DNA from: Engelhardtia mirabilis
GTDB lineage: Bacteria > Planctomycetota > UBA1135 > GCA-002686595
DNA length: 64,000 nucleotides
Direction: 5' to 3'
NCBI RefSeq assembly: GCF_007748095.1
Contig: NZ_CP036287.1
Location: 3,100,001-3,164,000 of the forward strand
The notes beneath the pieces were generated by a model. It worked only from the letters and a program-made list of their open reading frames with translations. It was not told the DNA's origin and made no database searches. The position numbers and the translations under genes are program-made. Shown piece by piece: positions 18,054 through 31,315 of this stretch. How positions within the stretch are numbered: the first letter of the stretch is position 1; the number at the start of each line of letters is the position of its first letter.

Positions 18054-18452
18054 GTGTTGTCCGCGGTCGCGAGCGTTCCGAGCGGGCTCGGAGCTGCTGC
18101 TGATGACCGGAAGAGCAGGCTTCCCGACGGGCGACGTCAGGTTGCGAGCGGTAGAGAATGGGGATCGACCTGGCCCCAGTCAAGGGGGCTGTGGGCCCTC
18201 CTTGAGGCTTCGGGCGCCGACGCTCGGATCCACGGCGGCGGCCTTCCTTCGGCCTCCCGAGCGTGCCACCGCGGGCGCTGCTCACTATCCTCGTCGGCTC
18301 GCTTCGCGCTCGGTCGGCTCCATACCCGTGCCGAGCTCGGACCAATCGACGGCTGAGGCCTGTCCGAGCGGCTCCGCCCGGTGCCCTGACACGGGGGCAT
18401 CGCCCGGGCCCCAAGACACAGAGCGCAGCCAAGCGCCCCCGAACACAGACCC
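18054..18452. other. Intergenic region between tRNA-Ala and leuS
   Basis: About 400 bp. It contains the divergent upstream regions of tRNA-Ala and leuS. Open frames on both strands (for example 18103-18456) have shadow-like composition and no start context or homology I recognise. I looked for a T-box leader in front of leuS (specifier hairpin plus TGG-containing antiterminator bulge) and did not find one. Confidence 0.5.
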
Positions 18453-21035
18453 GTGACCAACGCCTACGAACCCCGCGCCATCGAGGCGAAGTGGCAGGAC
18501 CGCTGGGAAGCGCAGGGCACCTTCCGTGCCGCCAACCCCGGTGACCCTGGCTTCGACCCGCAGGCCCCCAAGTACTACGTGCTCGACATGTTCCCGTACC
18601 CCTCCGGTGCGGGGCTACACGTCGGTCACCCCATGGGGTACATCGGCTCCGACGTGGTCACCCGGCGCAAGCGTGCGGAGGGCTTCAACGTCCTGCACCC
18701 GATGGGCTACGACGCCTTCGGTCTGCCCGCGGAGCAGTACGCGATCCAGACCGGTCAACACCCCGCGCAGACCACGGCCGCCAACATCGCGACCTACCGG
18801 CGGCAGTTGAAGCTGGTCGGCCTGTCGTACGACTGGGAGCGGGAGCTGACGACCAGCGACCCCGCCTACTACCGCTGGACCCAGTGGATCTTCGCGCGCC
18901 TCTACGACCGCGGCCTGGCCTACCAGGCCGAGGTGCCGGTTTGGTGGTGCGAGGCGCTGAAGACGGTGCTGTCGAACGAAGAGGTCATCAACGGCCGCTC
19001 CGAGCGCGGTGACCACCCCTGCGAGCGGCGCCCGCTCAAGCAGTGGATGTTGAAGATCACGGCCTACGCGGATCGCCTTCTGGACGACCTGGACCTGGTG
19101 GACTGGCCCGAGTCGGTCAAGACCATGCAGCGCGAATGGATCGGGCGCTCCGAGGGCGCCGAGATCGACTTCGAGGTCGACGGCCTCGAGGACCAGCGCC
19201 TGACGGTCTTCACCACGCGGCCCGACACGCTGTTCGGTGCCACCTTCATGGTCGTGGCGCCGGAGCATCCCCTGGTGCGCCAGCTCACGACGGATGCCCA
19301 GCGCGCCGCGGTCGAAGGCTACGTGGAAGCGGCCTCGTCGAAGTCCGACCTGGAGCGCACCGATCTCGCCAAGGAGAAGTCCGGTGTCTTTACCGGCAGC
19401 TTTGCGGTCAACCCCGCCTTCGAGGCGGGCGACGAGCGGGGCAAGATCCCGATCTGGGTCGCGGACTACGTGCTGATCAGCTACGGCAGTGGCGCGATCA
19501 TGGCGGTGCCCGGCCAGGACCAGCGCGACTGGGACTTCGCCGAGCAGTACGGTCTGTCGATCGTTCGCACCGTCCAACCCACGCCGAACTTCGAGGGCAA
19601 GGCCTTCACCGGCAACGGACCCGCGATCAACTCGGGCTTCCTCGACGGAATGGGCGTTGCCGACGCCAAGGCGGCCATGATCGCCCATCTGGAGCGCTCG
19701 GGCCTGGGTCGTTCAAAGGTCAACTACCGCCTGCGCGATTGGCTCTTCAGTCGCCAGCGCTATTGGGGTGAGCCCTTCCCCGTCCTGCACCGCGCCGACG
19801 GGTCGCACCTGCGCGTGCCCGATGCGGAGCTGCCGGTCGAGTTGCCCGAGATGGTCGACTTCGCGCCGCCGGACGACGGGTCGCCGCCCCTGTCGAAGGC
19901 CGTGGATTGGGTCCGCGCCACGGACCCGGCCACCGGTCAGACGGTGACCCGCGACACTGACACGATGCCCGGCTGGGCGGGGTCGTGCTGGTACTACCTG
20001 CGCTTCATGGATCCGCACAACGCCTCGGCGCCCTTCTCGAAAGAGGCGGCGAACTACTGGGGCAACGTCGATCTGTATGTCGGCGGCACCGAGCACGCTG
20101 TGCTGCACCTGCTCTACGCGCGCTTCTGGCACAAGGTCCTCTTCGACGAGGGGCTCGTCCCGACCAAGGAGCCCTTCCAGCAACTGTTCAACCAGGGCAT
20201 GTTGACCGCCTTCGCCTACAAGGACGGCACCGGGCGACTGGTCTCCGGGGACGAGGTCGAGTTCAAGGGTGACGTGGCGGTCCACCGCGAGACCGGCGAG
20301 GCCTTGGAACAGGTCGTGGCGAAGATGTCGAAGTCGCTCAAGAACGTCGTCAACCCCGACGACGTCTGCGAGCAGTACGGAGTCGACACCTTCCGGCTGT
20401 ACGAGATGTTCATGGGGCCCCTGGCGGACTCCAAGCCCTGGAATCCCCGCGATGTCCCCGGTTGCCGGCGCTTCCTGGACAAGCTCTGGCGCCTGCTGAT
20501 CGACGGGAACACGGACCAGCCTGTGCGTCCGCACCTGGCAGCGGCGGCCGTCGGCGAACCACAGGGCGCCGCCGCGGACCTGGAGCGTTCCCTGGCGCGC
20601 GCGCTCAAGCGCGTGGACGACTCCTTCAAGGCGTTCAACTTCAACACCGCGATCGCCGCGTTGATGACCTTCGTCAACGACGCCGGCAAGGCGTCCGACG
20701 CCCTGCGACGTGACCAGGCCGAGCGCTTGGTGCAGGCCCTGGCGCCCTTCGCGCCGCACCTGGCCGAGGAGCTGTGGGAGCGGCTGGGCCACACCGAGTC
20801 CCTGGCCCGCGCGCCGTGGCCGACCTACGATCCCAAGTGGCTGATCGAGTCCGAAGTGGAGTTCGCGGTGCAGGTGAACGGCAAGCTGCGAGGAACGGTG
20901 GTGGCCGCCAAGGACCTCGACCAGGCGGCCCTCGCCGAGCTCGCGGTCGCCGCGGCCGGCAAGCATCTCGAAGGCAAGAACATCGTCAAGACGATCGTCG
21001 TGCCCGGCCGCCTGGTGAACTTCGTGGCCAAGTAG
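18453..21035 (+). CDS. leuS: Leucyl-tRNA synthetase
   Basis: Charges tRNA-Leu and edits misactivated amino acids. The 860-aa product is full length. It has the HIGH-type signature FPYPSGAGLHVGHPMGY near residue 50, the CP1 editing domain with the threonine-rich TTRPDTLFGATFMVVAPEHP, KMSKS in VAKMSKSLKNVVNPDDV near 630, and the anticodon and C-terminal domain with EVEFAVQVNGKLRGTV. Start is GTG 18453, which gives MTNAYEPRAIEAKWQ, the conserved N-terminus. A GC-rich hairpin follows the stop. Confidence 0.97.
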   Translation: MTNAYEPRAIEAKWQDRWEAQGTFRAANPGDPGFDPQAPKYYVLDMFPYPSGAGLHVGHPMGYIGSDVVTRRKRAEGFNVLHPMGYDAFGLPAEQYAIQTGQHPAQTTAANIATYRRQLKLVGLSYDWERELTTSDPAYYRWTQWIFARLYDRGLAYQAEVPVWWCEALKTVLSNEEVINGRSERGDHPCERRPLKQWMLKITAYADRLLDDLDLVDWPESVKTMQREWIGRSEGAEIDFEVDGLEDQRLTVFTTRPDTLFGATFMVVAPEHPLVRQLTTDAQRAAVEGYVEAASSKSDLERTDLAKEKSGVFTGSFAVNPAFEAGDERGKIPIWVADYVLISYGSGAIMAVPGQDQRDWDFAEQYGLSIVRTVQPTPNFEGKAFTGNGPAINSGFLDGMGVADAKAAMIAHLERSGLGRSKVNYRLRDWLFSRQRYWGEPFPVLHRADGSHLRVPDAELPVELPEMVDFAPPDDGSPPLSKAVDWVRATDPATGQTVTRDTDTMPGWAGSCWYYLRFMDPHNASAPFSKEAANYWGNVDLYVGGTEHAVLHLLYARFWHKVLFDEGLVPTKEPFQQLFNQGMLTAFAYKDGTGRLVSGDEVEFKGDVAVHRETGEALEQVVAKMSKSLKNVVNPDDVCEQYGVDTFRLYEMFMGPLADSKPWNPRDVPGCRRFLDKLWRLLIDGNTDQPVRPHLAAAAVGEPQGAAADLERSLARALKRVDDSFKAFNFNTAIAALMTFVNDAGKASDALRRDQAERLVQALAPFAPHLAEELWERLGHTESLARAPWPTYDPKWLIESEVEFAVQVNGKLRGTVVAAKDLDQAALAELAVAAAGKHLEGKNIVKTIVVPGRLVNFVAK

Positions 21036-21059
21036 GGCGCGCGTCGATCTATCGCACAC

Positions 21060-21081
21060 GGCGGGGCTTGATCGCCCCGCC
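21060..21081 (+). terminator. Hairpin after leuS, possible terminator
   Basis: Arms GGCGGGGC and GCCCCGCC (21060-21067 and 21074-21081) with a 6-base loop, 25 bp past the leuS stop. Only TT follows downstream, so it is not a classical U-tract terminator. Confidence 0.45.
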
Positions 21082-21205
21082 GGTTCCCTGCATAAGAACT
21101 GGACGCAATCGCCCAATCGTCGTCGCCTGAATCGGACCCACAGGTCCGGCGGCGACCCATCGTCCCGGATCCAGGCCCACGCGGCCGCACTGAGAATCGA
21201 CCCCC

Positions 21206-21790
<585 letters not shown>

Positions 21791-21809
21791 GCTGAGCGGC
21801 CCGGCCTCG

Positions 21810-21839
21810 CGAGCCGGTTGGCCCACGCCAACCGGCTCG
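21810..21839 (+). terminator. Strong hairpin after sodB, probable terminator
   Basis: A perfect 13-bp stem (CGAGCCGGTTGGC against GCCAACCGGCTCG) around a CCAC loop, 19 bp past the sodB stop, followed by TTGCATTGG. It is the clearest terminator-like structure in the window. Confidence 0.65.
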
Positions 21840-21921
21840 TTGCATTGGCGCCCGATCGCCGGCACCTGAGCCGCCGCGACGACCCCCGATCGATCCGAAT
21901 CTCCGCCCGAGGTCCACTCCC

Positions 21922-22656
21922 ATGTCCGAATCGAAACGACGCGTACTCGTCACCGGCGCCAGCCGCGGGATCGGCCGTGGGATCGCCGAGCAGCTCGCGG
22001 CCGACGGGTTCGATGTGACCGTGCATTTCGGTCGGCGCGCCGAGGCGGCGCAGGAGGTCTGCGCCGCGATCGAGGGTGCCGGTGGCAACGCCCGCGCGCT
22101 GGGCTTCGACGTGGGGGACCGCGATGCGACCCAATCCGCCCTGGCCGCCGATCTCGAGCAGCACGGCGCCTACTGGGGTGTCGTCTCCAACGCCGGCATC
22201 TCGGACGACGCGCCATTCGCTTCGATGGGGCCGGAGGCCTGGGATCGTGTGGTGCGGACCAACCTGGACGGCTTCTACAACGTCGTGCAACCCCTGGTCA
22301 TGCCCATGGTGCGCTTGCGCGACGGTGGGCGGATCGTGGTGCTGTCCTCGGTCAGCGGCGTGGGCGGCAACGCTGGACAGGTGAACTACGCTGCGACCAA
22401 GGCCGGCTTGATCGGCGCTGCGAAGAGCCTGGCCCAGGAGCTCGCCAAGCGAAAGATCACCGTCAACGCGGTCGCGCCCGGGTTCATTGCCACGGAGATG
22501 ATCGAGGGCCTGCCGACGGAGGACATCACGGCTCGGATCCCCCTGCGGCGAGTGGGGACCGTCGGCGAGGTGGCGAGTCTGGTGCGCTACTTGTTCTCCG
22601 ACGGCGCCGCCTACATCACTGCCCAGACGATCTCCGTCAATGGCGGCATGGTCTGA
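21922..22656 (+). CDS. fabG: 3-oxoacyl-[acyl-carrier-protein] reductase (SDR family)
   Basis: NADPH-dependent reductase of fatty acid elongation, or a close SDR relative. The 244-aa product has the cofactor loop VTGASRGIGRGIAEQ, SNAGIS (NNAG variant), the catalytic Ser in VVLSSVSGVGGNAGQ, the YxxxK in NYAATKAG, and the FabG-like ending VAPGFIATEMIEGLP and AQTISVNGGMV. GAGG lies about 10 bp before ATG 21922, one of the few Shine-Dalgarno-like sites here. No acpP or fabD/fabF is adjacent, so the exact substrate is not proved. Confidence 0.85.
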   Translation: MSESKRRVLVTGASRGIGRGIAEQLAADGFDVTVHFGRRAEAAQEVCAAIEGAGGNARALGFDVGDRDATQSALAADLEQHGAYWGVVSNAGISDDAPFASMGPEAWDRVVRTNLDGFYNVVQPLVMPMVRLRDGGRIVVLSSVSGVGGNAGQVNYAATKAGLIGAAKSLAQELAKRKITVNAVAPGFIATEMIEGLPTEDITARIPLRRVGTVGEVASLVRYLFSDGAAYITAQTISVNGGMV

Positions 22657-22701
22657 GGACGGTCGGTCACCGCAGTGCGGCGACCTCCGCCGCGCCGACT
22701 C

Positions 22702-24402
22702 TCAGCGCCCGAGGACCCGATGCCCCGGGGCAACCTCGCGCGCAGCATCCAGGCGCAAGACCTCCACGCGCGGGCTCACCAGCTCGAGCTTGGTGATCTG
22801 ACCCTCGCTCCCCAGTCCGATGAACGCCTCGGGCGCCGTGGCGCAGTAGTAGCTCGGCTGGGGCCCCGCCACCGCCAACCGCTGGCTGCCGTCGTCCAGG
22901 GTCGCGCGGAGCACCGCGTGGGGCGGCATTCCGCGCACCAATAGCCCCCGCGCCGAGTCCGCCGCACGGTTGGCGTAGACGTGGGTCGGCCCGCCGCACT
23001 CGACCAGCACCAGGTCCGGGTCCCCGTCCCCGTCGAGGTCGCCCTGCAGCAGCCCGCGCCCGACGAAGGGCCCTTGGGCCAGGTCGCCGAGCTCCTCGCT
23101 CGCGAGCCGAAAACGTCCGCGCCCGCGCCCCACGTACAGCTGCGCCGGTTGCCGCCAGGTCTTGCCGTCGTGGTAGAGGTCGATGTTGTGGATGATGTGC
23201 CCGTTGGCGACGCAGATGTCCGGGTTGCCGTCGGCGTCGAAGTCGCAGATGACCGTGCCGAAGCCCACCGGCAGCCGACTGGGGCCCTCGAGGCCGGCCA
23301 CCACGGTGCCGTCCTCGAACCACTCGCCGTCGTTGCGATACAGCGTGTTCGACTCGTTGTCGAAGTTGGTGACGTAGAGGTCGAGGTCCAGATCGCCGTC
23401 CACATCGGCCACGGCCAGGCCCATCCCGGCCTCGGTCATGCCGTCGCCGTTGACACCCGCGCCGGACAGGGCGGTCTCGTCGTCGAAGTGGCCCTCGCCG
23501 CTGTTGCGCCAGAAGCGGTTCTCGACGCTGTCGTTGGCGACGTAGAGGTCCAGGTCGCCGTCCAGGTCGAAGTCTGCGGGGATCACCCCGAGTCCCTTGC
23601 CGCCGGTTCCGACCAGGCCTGCGTCGAGGGCGCCATCCACGAAGCGGCCGTCGCCCTCGTTGCGCCAGAAGCGGTCCTCCAAGCCCTCGTAGCGGTCCGG
23701 GTGGCAGTAAGAGCGCCAGCCGGGCTCGGTGCGTCCGCACCATTCGGGCTCGTCCACGTCGATCGCCACGTAGCCGGTCACGTACAGATCGAGGTCACCG
23801 TCCCGATCGGCGTCGAACAGGCTGGCTCCCGCGGTCCAACGCCCGTCGGCCAGGCCGGCGGCCGCGGTGCCGTCGACGAAGCCGTGCCCGCTTGACCCCA
23901 GCAGGAGCGCGTCCGGCCCGAAGTTGGTCACGTAGAGGTCCGTGCGACCGTCGCCATCGACGTCGCCGGCTGCGACACCCTGGCCGTACTCGCGGTTGGC
24001 CGCGTCGCCGCTGGCGTCCGTTCCATCGACGAAGCTACCGCGGCCGTCGCCGAGGAAGAGCCGATTGGGGGGCATGGAATCGTCGCGGACGACCGCTGCA
24101 CCCACGGGCATCGGACCACCCTGGACCAGGTACAGGTCGAGGTCACCGTCCTCGTCCGCGTCGATCAGGGCCGCGCCACCACCCATCGTCTCGGGCAGGT
24201 GACGTTCGTCGGAGAAGCCGGCGTCGTGGACGAAGTCGACCCCGCAGCGGTCGCTGATCTCCTCGAACCAACCTGTTGCGGGAGCTGAAGTGGCCTGGGC
24301 GGCAACGTCGGCGCCCGGATCCGGGTGGGGCGGTTGCGCGGCTTGCTTGGAACAGCCGAAGAGTGTGAGGAAGGCCAGGACCGCCGTTGCGTGAACCTTC
24401 AC
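22702..24402 (-). CDS. Lipoprotein with FG-GAP repeats and a C-terminal ASPIC/UnbV domain
   Basis: 566 aa. The N-terminus AVLAFLTLFGCSK is a lipobox, so the protein should be lipid-anchored at Cys 17. It is followed by WFEEISDRCGVDFVHDAG, the usual entry to CRTAC/UnbV-type proteins. Many acidic propeller loops follow (DADEDGDLDLYLVQGG, DFDLDGDLDLYVANDS, DFDADGNPDICVANG). The last 80 residues (RATLDDGSQRLAVAG, FIGLG, ITKLELVSP) form an ASPIC/UnbV domain. The start is GTG 24402, which overlaps the stop of the upstream TPR gene as GTGA, so the two are translationally coupled. The family is common next to TPR proteins in planctomycetes and acidobacteria; its molecular role is unknown. Confidence 0.88.
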   Translation of the reverse strand: MKVHATAVLAFLTLFGCSKQAAQPPHPDPGADVAAQATSAPATGWFEEISDRCGVDFVHDAGFSDERHLPETMGGGAALIDADEDGDLDLYLVQGGPMPVGAAVVRDDSMPPNRLFLGDGRGSFVDGTDASGDAANREYGQGVAAGDVDGDGRTDLYVTNFGPDALLLGSSGHGFVDGTAAAGLADGRWTAGASLFDADRDGDLDLYVTGYVAIDVDEPEWCGRTEPGWRSYCHPDRYEGLEDRFWRNEGDGRFVDGALDAGLVGTGGKGLGVIPADFDLDGDLDLYVANDSVENRFWRNSGEGHFDDETALSGAGVNGDGMTEAGMGLAVADVDGDLDLDLYVTNFDNESNTLYRNDGEWFEDGTVVAGLEGPSRLPVGFGTVICDFDADGNPDICVANGHIIHNIDLYHDGKTWRQPAQLYVGRGRGRFRLASEELGDLAQGPFVGRGLLQGDLDGDGDPDLVLVECGGPTHVYANRAADSARGLLVRGMPPHAVLRATLDDGSQRLAVAGPQPSYYCATAPEAFIGLGSEGQITKLELVSPRVEVLRLDAAREVAPGHRVLGR

Positions 24403-25523
24403 GGTTGCTCCCGGTCACGGGCCGCGGCCAGGCGACTTTCGATCACGGCGTCGCCGGGTCGCAACTCCAGTCCGCGTTCGAACCACGTGCGAGCGAGGTC
24501 CGCGCGGCCGCAGCGCAGGGCGACGTCGCCCGCGCGAACCGCCAGACGGACGTCGCGCACGCGCTCGAAGGCGCGCTGGAGCGCGGCGATCGCATCGACG
24601 GGCCGCGTCCGCTGCTCTTCCAGGAAGCGGGCGAGGCGCAGGGCCACCGGCGACGCCTCGTCGTCCGTCGCCAGCTCGGTCGCGCGCAGGTAGCTGGCCT
24701 CGGCCGCATCCAGGAGTCCGACCGCCAACTGTGCGTCGCCCAGTGCAGCGTGGTTCGGGGCGTGGAAGGGGGCCAGGTCCAGGCTCTGCCCGGCGAACTC
24801 GAGGGCGTCGATCAGGGGCACGAAGAGGCGATGTTCTGCCAGGACCGCCATGCCCTCCTCGCGCTGGCCGAGTTGGAGCAGGGCCCGCCCCAGCCCGAAG
24901 CGGGCGCGCTGGTCGATCGGGTTGGAGGCGAGGGCCACTCGGAAGCGCTCTTCGGCCTCGGCGAAGCGTCCCTCGCGGGCCAATCGGCGACCCTCGAAAC
25001 TGGCCAGGCGGGGGTCCTCGGCGCCGAGGACGGCGCCGGCCCGCTCCAACTCGGCCCCGGCTTCCTCCAGCCGCCCGAGGGCCTCGAAGGCGTCGACCCG
25101 CAGTAGGACGTGGTCAGGATCGGCGGGATCGAGATAGCGCAGGGCCTCGTCGTAGCGCGTCAGGGCGTAGAGCGCCTCACCGCGCAGCCGGTCCGCGGCT
25201 GCACCCAGGCTCTCGAGGGCCTCCAGGGCGCCGGAATAGCGATGGACCCGCATCAGCCAGGTGCCCAGGCGCTCGGTGGCGGCGGCGGGGTCGGCGACCG
25301 CCCCCTCGGACCTCGCGCTCGCCAGGGCCTCGATTGCCGCCAGGCGCTGGCCGGATTCCCACAGGTCGATGGCTGCCCGCTCGGCGGCGGGGAGGGGCCG
25401 CTCTTGGCCGGCGACCGCGGCCGGATCCTGGAGAAATCCAGCGTCGTGGGGGGCGCCGAGGGCGACTAGCAGGCCGATGGCGAGGCCGGGGGCGAGGCCG
25501 GGGGCGAGTGTGGAGGCTCCCAT
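24399..25523 (-). CDS. Exported TPR-repeat protein coupled to the UnbV lipoprotein
   Basis: 374 aa. ATG 25523 leads into a hydrophobic signal-like segment (LAPGLAPGLAIGLLVALGAP), encoded by short GGGGGCGAG-type direct repeats. The rest is helical, with several tetratricopeptide-like units: AEAEERFRVALASNPIDQRA, AALGDAQLAVGLLDAAEASY, and DLARTWFERGLELRPGDAVI near the end. The frame is open upstream to 26447, but that lies antisense to the hybrid kinase gene. The gene overlaps the following UnbV lipoprotein gene by 4 bp, so the products probably work together at the envelope. It is divergent from the kinase gene, with 103 bp between them. Confidence 0.82.
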   Translation of the reverse strand: MGASTLAPGLAPGLAIGLLVALGAPHDAGFLQDPAAVAGQERPLPAAERAAIDLWESGQRLAAIEALASARSEGAVADPAAATERLGTWLMRVHRYSGALEALESLGAAADRLRGEALYALTRYDEALRYLDPADPDHVLLRVDAFEALGRLEEAGAELERAGAVLGAEDPRLASFEGRRLAREGRFAEAEERFRVALASNPIDQRARFGLGRALLQLGQREEGMAVLAEHRLFVPLIDALEFAGQSLDLAPFHAPNHAALGDAQLAVGLLDAAEASYLRATELATDDEASPVALRLARFLEEQRTRPVDAIAALQRAFERVRDVRLAVRAGDVALRCGRADLARTWFERGLELRPGDAVIESRLAAARDREQP

Positions 25524-25626
25524 CAGAGACACGCAGTGTGGCGGGCCAGGTTCCGGTGAACCACCGTCCGCTGGGCTCAGTCTACCCTCGGGTAGCCGCC
25601 CGCTCCCCCGGGCGACCGCGCGCGCG

Positions 25627-29079
<3,453 letters not shown>

Positions 29080-29106
29080 GCGCGGCACGTCGGCCGCCAC
29101 AGGTGC

Positions 29107-31149
29107 TCAGCGGCCCTCGCCGTCGAGCGGGCCCTTCCACGCCAAGCCCACGCGGTAAGGGGCCAGGGCCTTGGCCGGCAGGATCGACTCGAGCGTCAGG
29201 TGGACGTCGGGATCGAAGCTGGCCTCGACAAAGCGCGTCCGCACGCCCCAACCGAAGGCCACGAAGTAGCGCTCGTAGAGCTGGGGCGGCAGGCTGTCGC
29301 TGCACTCCAGGATCGTGAACAGCAGGCGCTCGTAGGGTGTCGCCCGGCGGCCCAGTTGGCAGCCCATGCCCTCCACGATCGACATCCGCATCGGCGCCGG
29401 CAGCTTGGTCACGAACTCGAATCCGGCGCGCGCTGCCAGGGCGGCGTCGAGGTCGGGACGACCGACCTCCAGTCGTTTGAGGTAGGCGCCCTGCTGCTGC
29501 GTCAACTGGCGGCCGGCGCCGCGCAGGAACCAGATCGCGTCACGGGGCTCCATCAGCTCGACGCTGCTGACGAGGAAGTCGGAGATGCGCTTGCCGACGT
29601 CCTTCATGGCAGCGCTCGGTCCGTTCTCGGCCGCGCCTTGCGTGCCGTAGAACCCGATCACGCACAGCTCGAACTCGGCGACCTCGGGGCTGTGGCGCGC
29701 GACGTGCGCCAGGAGCTTGGGCAGGCTCGCCGGCGTGACCCGTTCCGGCGGTGCGAACGTCTCGATATGCATCATCGGTCGCACCTCGGCCCAATCCGGG
29801 TCGACGCGATCGACGAGGGCCAGGCGGCGGTCCAGGTCGTCCGGCTCCGAGTAGGCCAGGTGGTCGAGGAAGAGCCCGAATTCGGTGGCCAGGATCGGCG
29901 GCTGGGAGCTGCCCACGCCCAGGTGGATCAAGGGCGCCACGCCGGCGATGCCACCGACGCTGAGCACACAGGTCGTGCCGATCGCGGCGGCGCGCGGCAG
30001 GGAGCGCACGAGGTTCGCCACCAGGAACAAGAGCGCCGGCAGGATCGGGAAGAAGTAGCGGCTCCCCATGCCGTCCAACCAGGCGTCGATGTTCACCCGG
30101 AAGTCGGTGATGGAGTAGGCCCCCAGAAGCGCCGCCACGTGCAGCAGCGAGTACAGGACCAGGGCCTGGTCCGTGCTCGGGTGGGGCCGGCGGGGGAGCA
30201 ACTTCGACCAGGGGAAGCCGATCAGGGCGTAGAGCCCCGCGGCGGCGCAGGCCAGGGTCAGGAGCCAGCCGGCCCAGCTCGCGCCGAACTGGACGTAGAG
30301 CCACGAGCCCGGCAGGTCGACGGTCACAGCCTCGGCCAGCTTGCCTGCCATGGCCAGCGGGCCGCCGTCCTCGAAGCGCGAGGCCATGGGCTTGTTGACC
30401 ACCGTCGCCGAGCGAGTCACCACGGGGATCAGGGCGATCAGCGGTGCGGCGGTCAGGGCGGCCAAGGCCAGGCGCCAGTTCAGAAGGAAGCGACGATCGC
30501 GGCACCACCAGGCGGCGGCCACGGCCGGCGCTGCGACCCAGACCTGCATCGAGAAGAACAGGCCGGCCCCGATGAGCAAACCCAGGGCCAGGTGGGCCTT
30601 GGTCGAAAGGGGCGTGCCCGGCCGACCGGCCAGGATCACCGCCAGGGGCGCGAGCACGAAGGGGATCGTGTCGGCGTGGCTGCCCAGGGCCAGCACGTCG
30701 ACCATCTGGAAAGCCGGGGGGCCGAACGCCAAGAGCAGCGCGGCGGTGATCCCGGCCAAGAGCCCCAGGTGGCGTCCCGATAGATAGGCGACTAGCCCGG
30801 CAGAAAGCCCGGAGAAGCCCACCGCCAGGGTCTTGACCATGACCAGAGTCGGACCGCCAACGGCGAGCAGGGGCACCAGCAGGAGGCCGAAGACCACGCT
30901 GCCTCTCAGGTGGGCGATGATCGGCAGGCGCTCGGGATTCAGCTCGACCCCGTTCAAGAGGGCCCAGGCGAAAGTCGCGCTGTAGCGCTCGAGTTCGACC
31001 TCGTCGAGCCGCGACCAGGCCACCAGGCCGCGCACCACGACCGTCAGCAGTACCGCTCCCGCCGTCAGCCAGAAGATCGGGCGGGAGTCGTCGGGCGAGG
31101 CCGGACCCGTTGCTTTCGAGTCGTCGGGGCTGGGGGGCGAGGCGGGCAT
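29107..31149 (-). CDS. Polytopic membrane protein of unknown function (GT-C-like topology)
   Basis: 680 aa from ATG 31149; the frame stays open to 31227, but the extra residues are low-complexity. Roughly 10 or more hydrophobic segments occupy residues 25-430 (IFWLTAGAVLLTVVV, VVFGLLLVPLLAVGG, LGLLAGITAALLLAFG, LIALIPVV). A luminal-type loop after the first helix contains DEVELERY, an acidic pattern like the GT39/GT83 glycosyltransferase loop. About 230 soluble residues follow the last helix. This topology fits a lipid-linked-sugar glycosyltransferase, but I find no diagnostic motif. The 3' end is 27 bp from the stop of the hybrid kinase (convergent). Confidence 0.7.
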   Translation of the reverse strand: MPASPPSPDDSKATGPASPDDSRPIFWLTAGAVLLTVVVRGLVAWSRLDEVELERYSATFAWALLNGVELNPERLPIIAHLRGSVVFGLLLVPLLAVGGPTLVMVKTLAVGFSGLSAGLVAYLSGRHLGLLAGITAALLLAFGPPAFQMVDVLALGSHADTIPFVLAPLAVILAGRPGTPLSTKAHLALGLLIGAGLFFSMQVWVAAPAVAAAWWCRDRRFLLNWRLALAALTAAPLIALIPVVTRSATVVNKPMASRFEDGGPLAMAGKLAEAVTVDLPGSWLYVQFGASWAGWLLTLACAAAGLYALIGFPWSKLLPRRPHPSTDQALVLYSLLHVAALLGAYSITDFRVNIDAWLDGMGSRYFFPILPALLFLVANLVRSLPRAAAIGTTCVLSVGGIAGVAPLIHLGVGSSQPPILATEFGLFLDHLAYSEPDDLDRRLALVDRVDPDWAEVRPMMHIETFAPPERVTPASLPKLLAHVARHSPEVAEFELCVIGFYGTQGAAENGPSAAMKDVGKRISDFLVSSVELMEPRDAIWFLRGAGRQLTQQQGAYLKRLEVGRPDLDAALAARAGFEFVTKLPAPMRMSIVEGMGCQLGRRATPYERLLFTILECSDSLPPQLYERYFVAFGWGVRTRFVEASFDPDVHLTLESILPAKALAPYRVGLAWKGPLDGEGR

Positions 31150-31315
31150 CGAGGAGGGGGCGGGGCCGAATCCTACGTCGCCGCGGGGGCTCGGGCCACG
31201 AGCGACGGGTCGACTCCTCGCGGGCACGGGCCAACCGCGAGGGCCCGGACGGTGGTTCGGGCCATGCTTCGGACCGGGGCTCGGACCAAACAGCGGACCG
31301 CGCTGCTGAGCGCCG

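Noticed and set aside
18200..18452. Possible T-box leader of leuS
   Set aside because: No specifier hairpin or TGG-containing antiterminator bulge could be found.
18103..18456. Small ORFs between tRNA-Ala and leuS
   Set aside because: No start context, domain or coding-like composition; both strands are open by chance at this GC.
19713..21116. 467-aa minus-strand open frame
   Set aside because: Antisense shadow of leuS.
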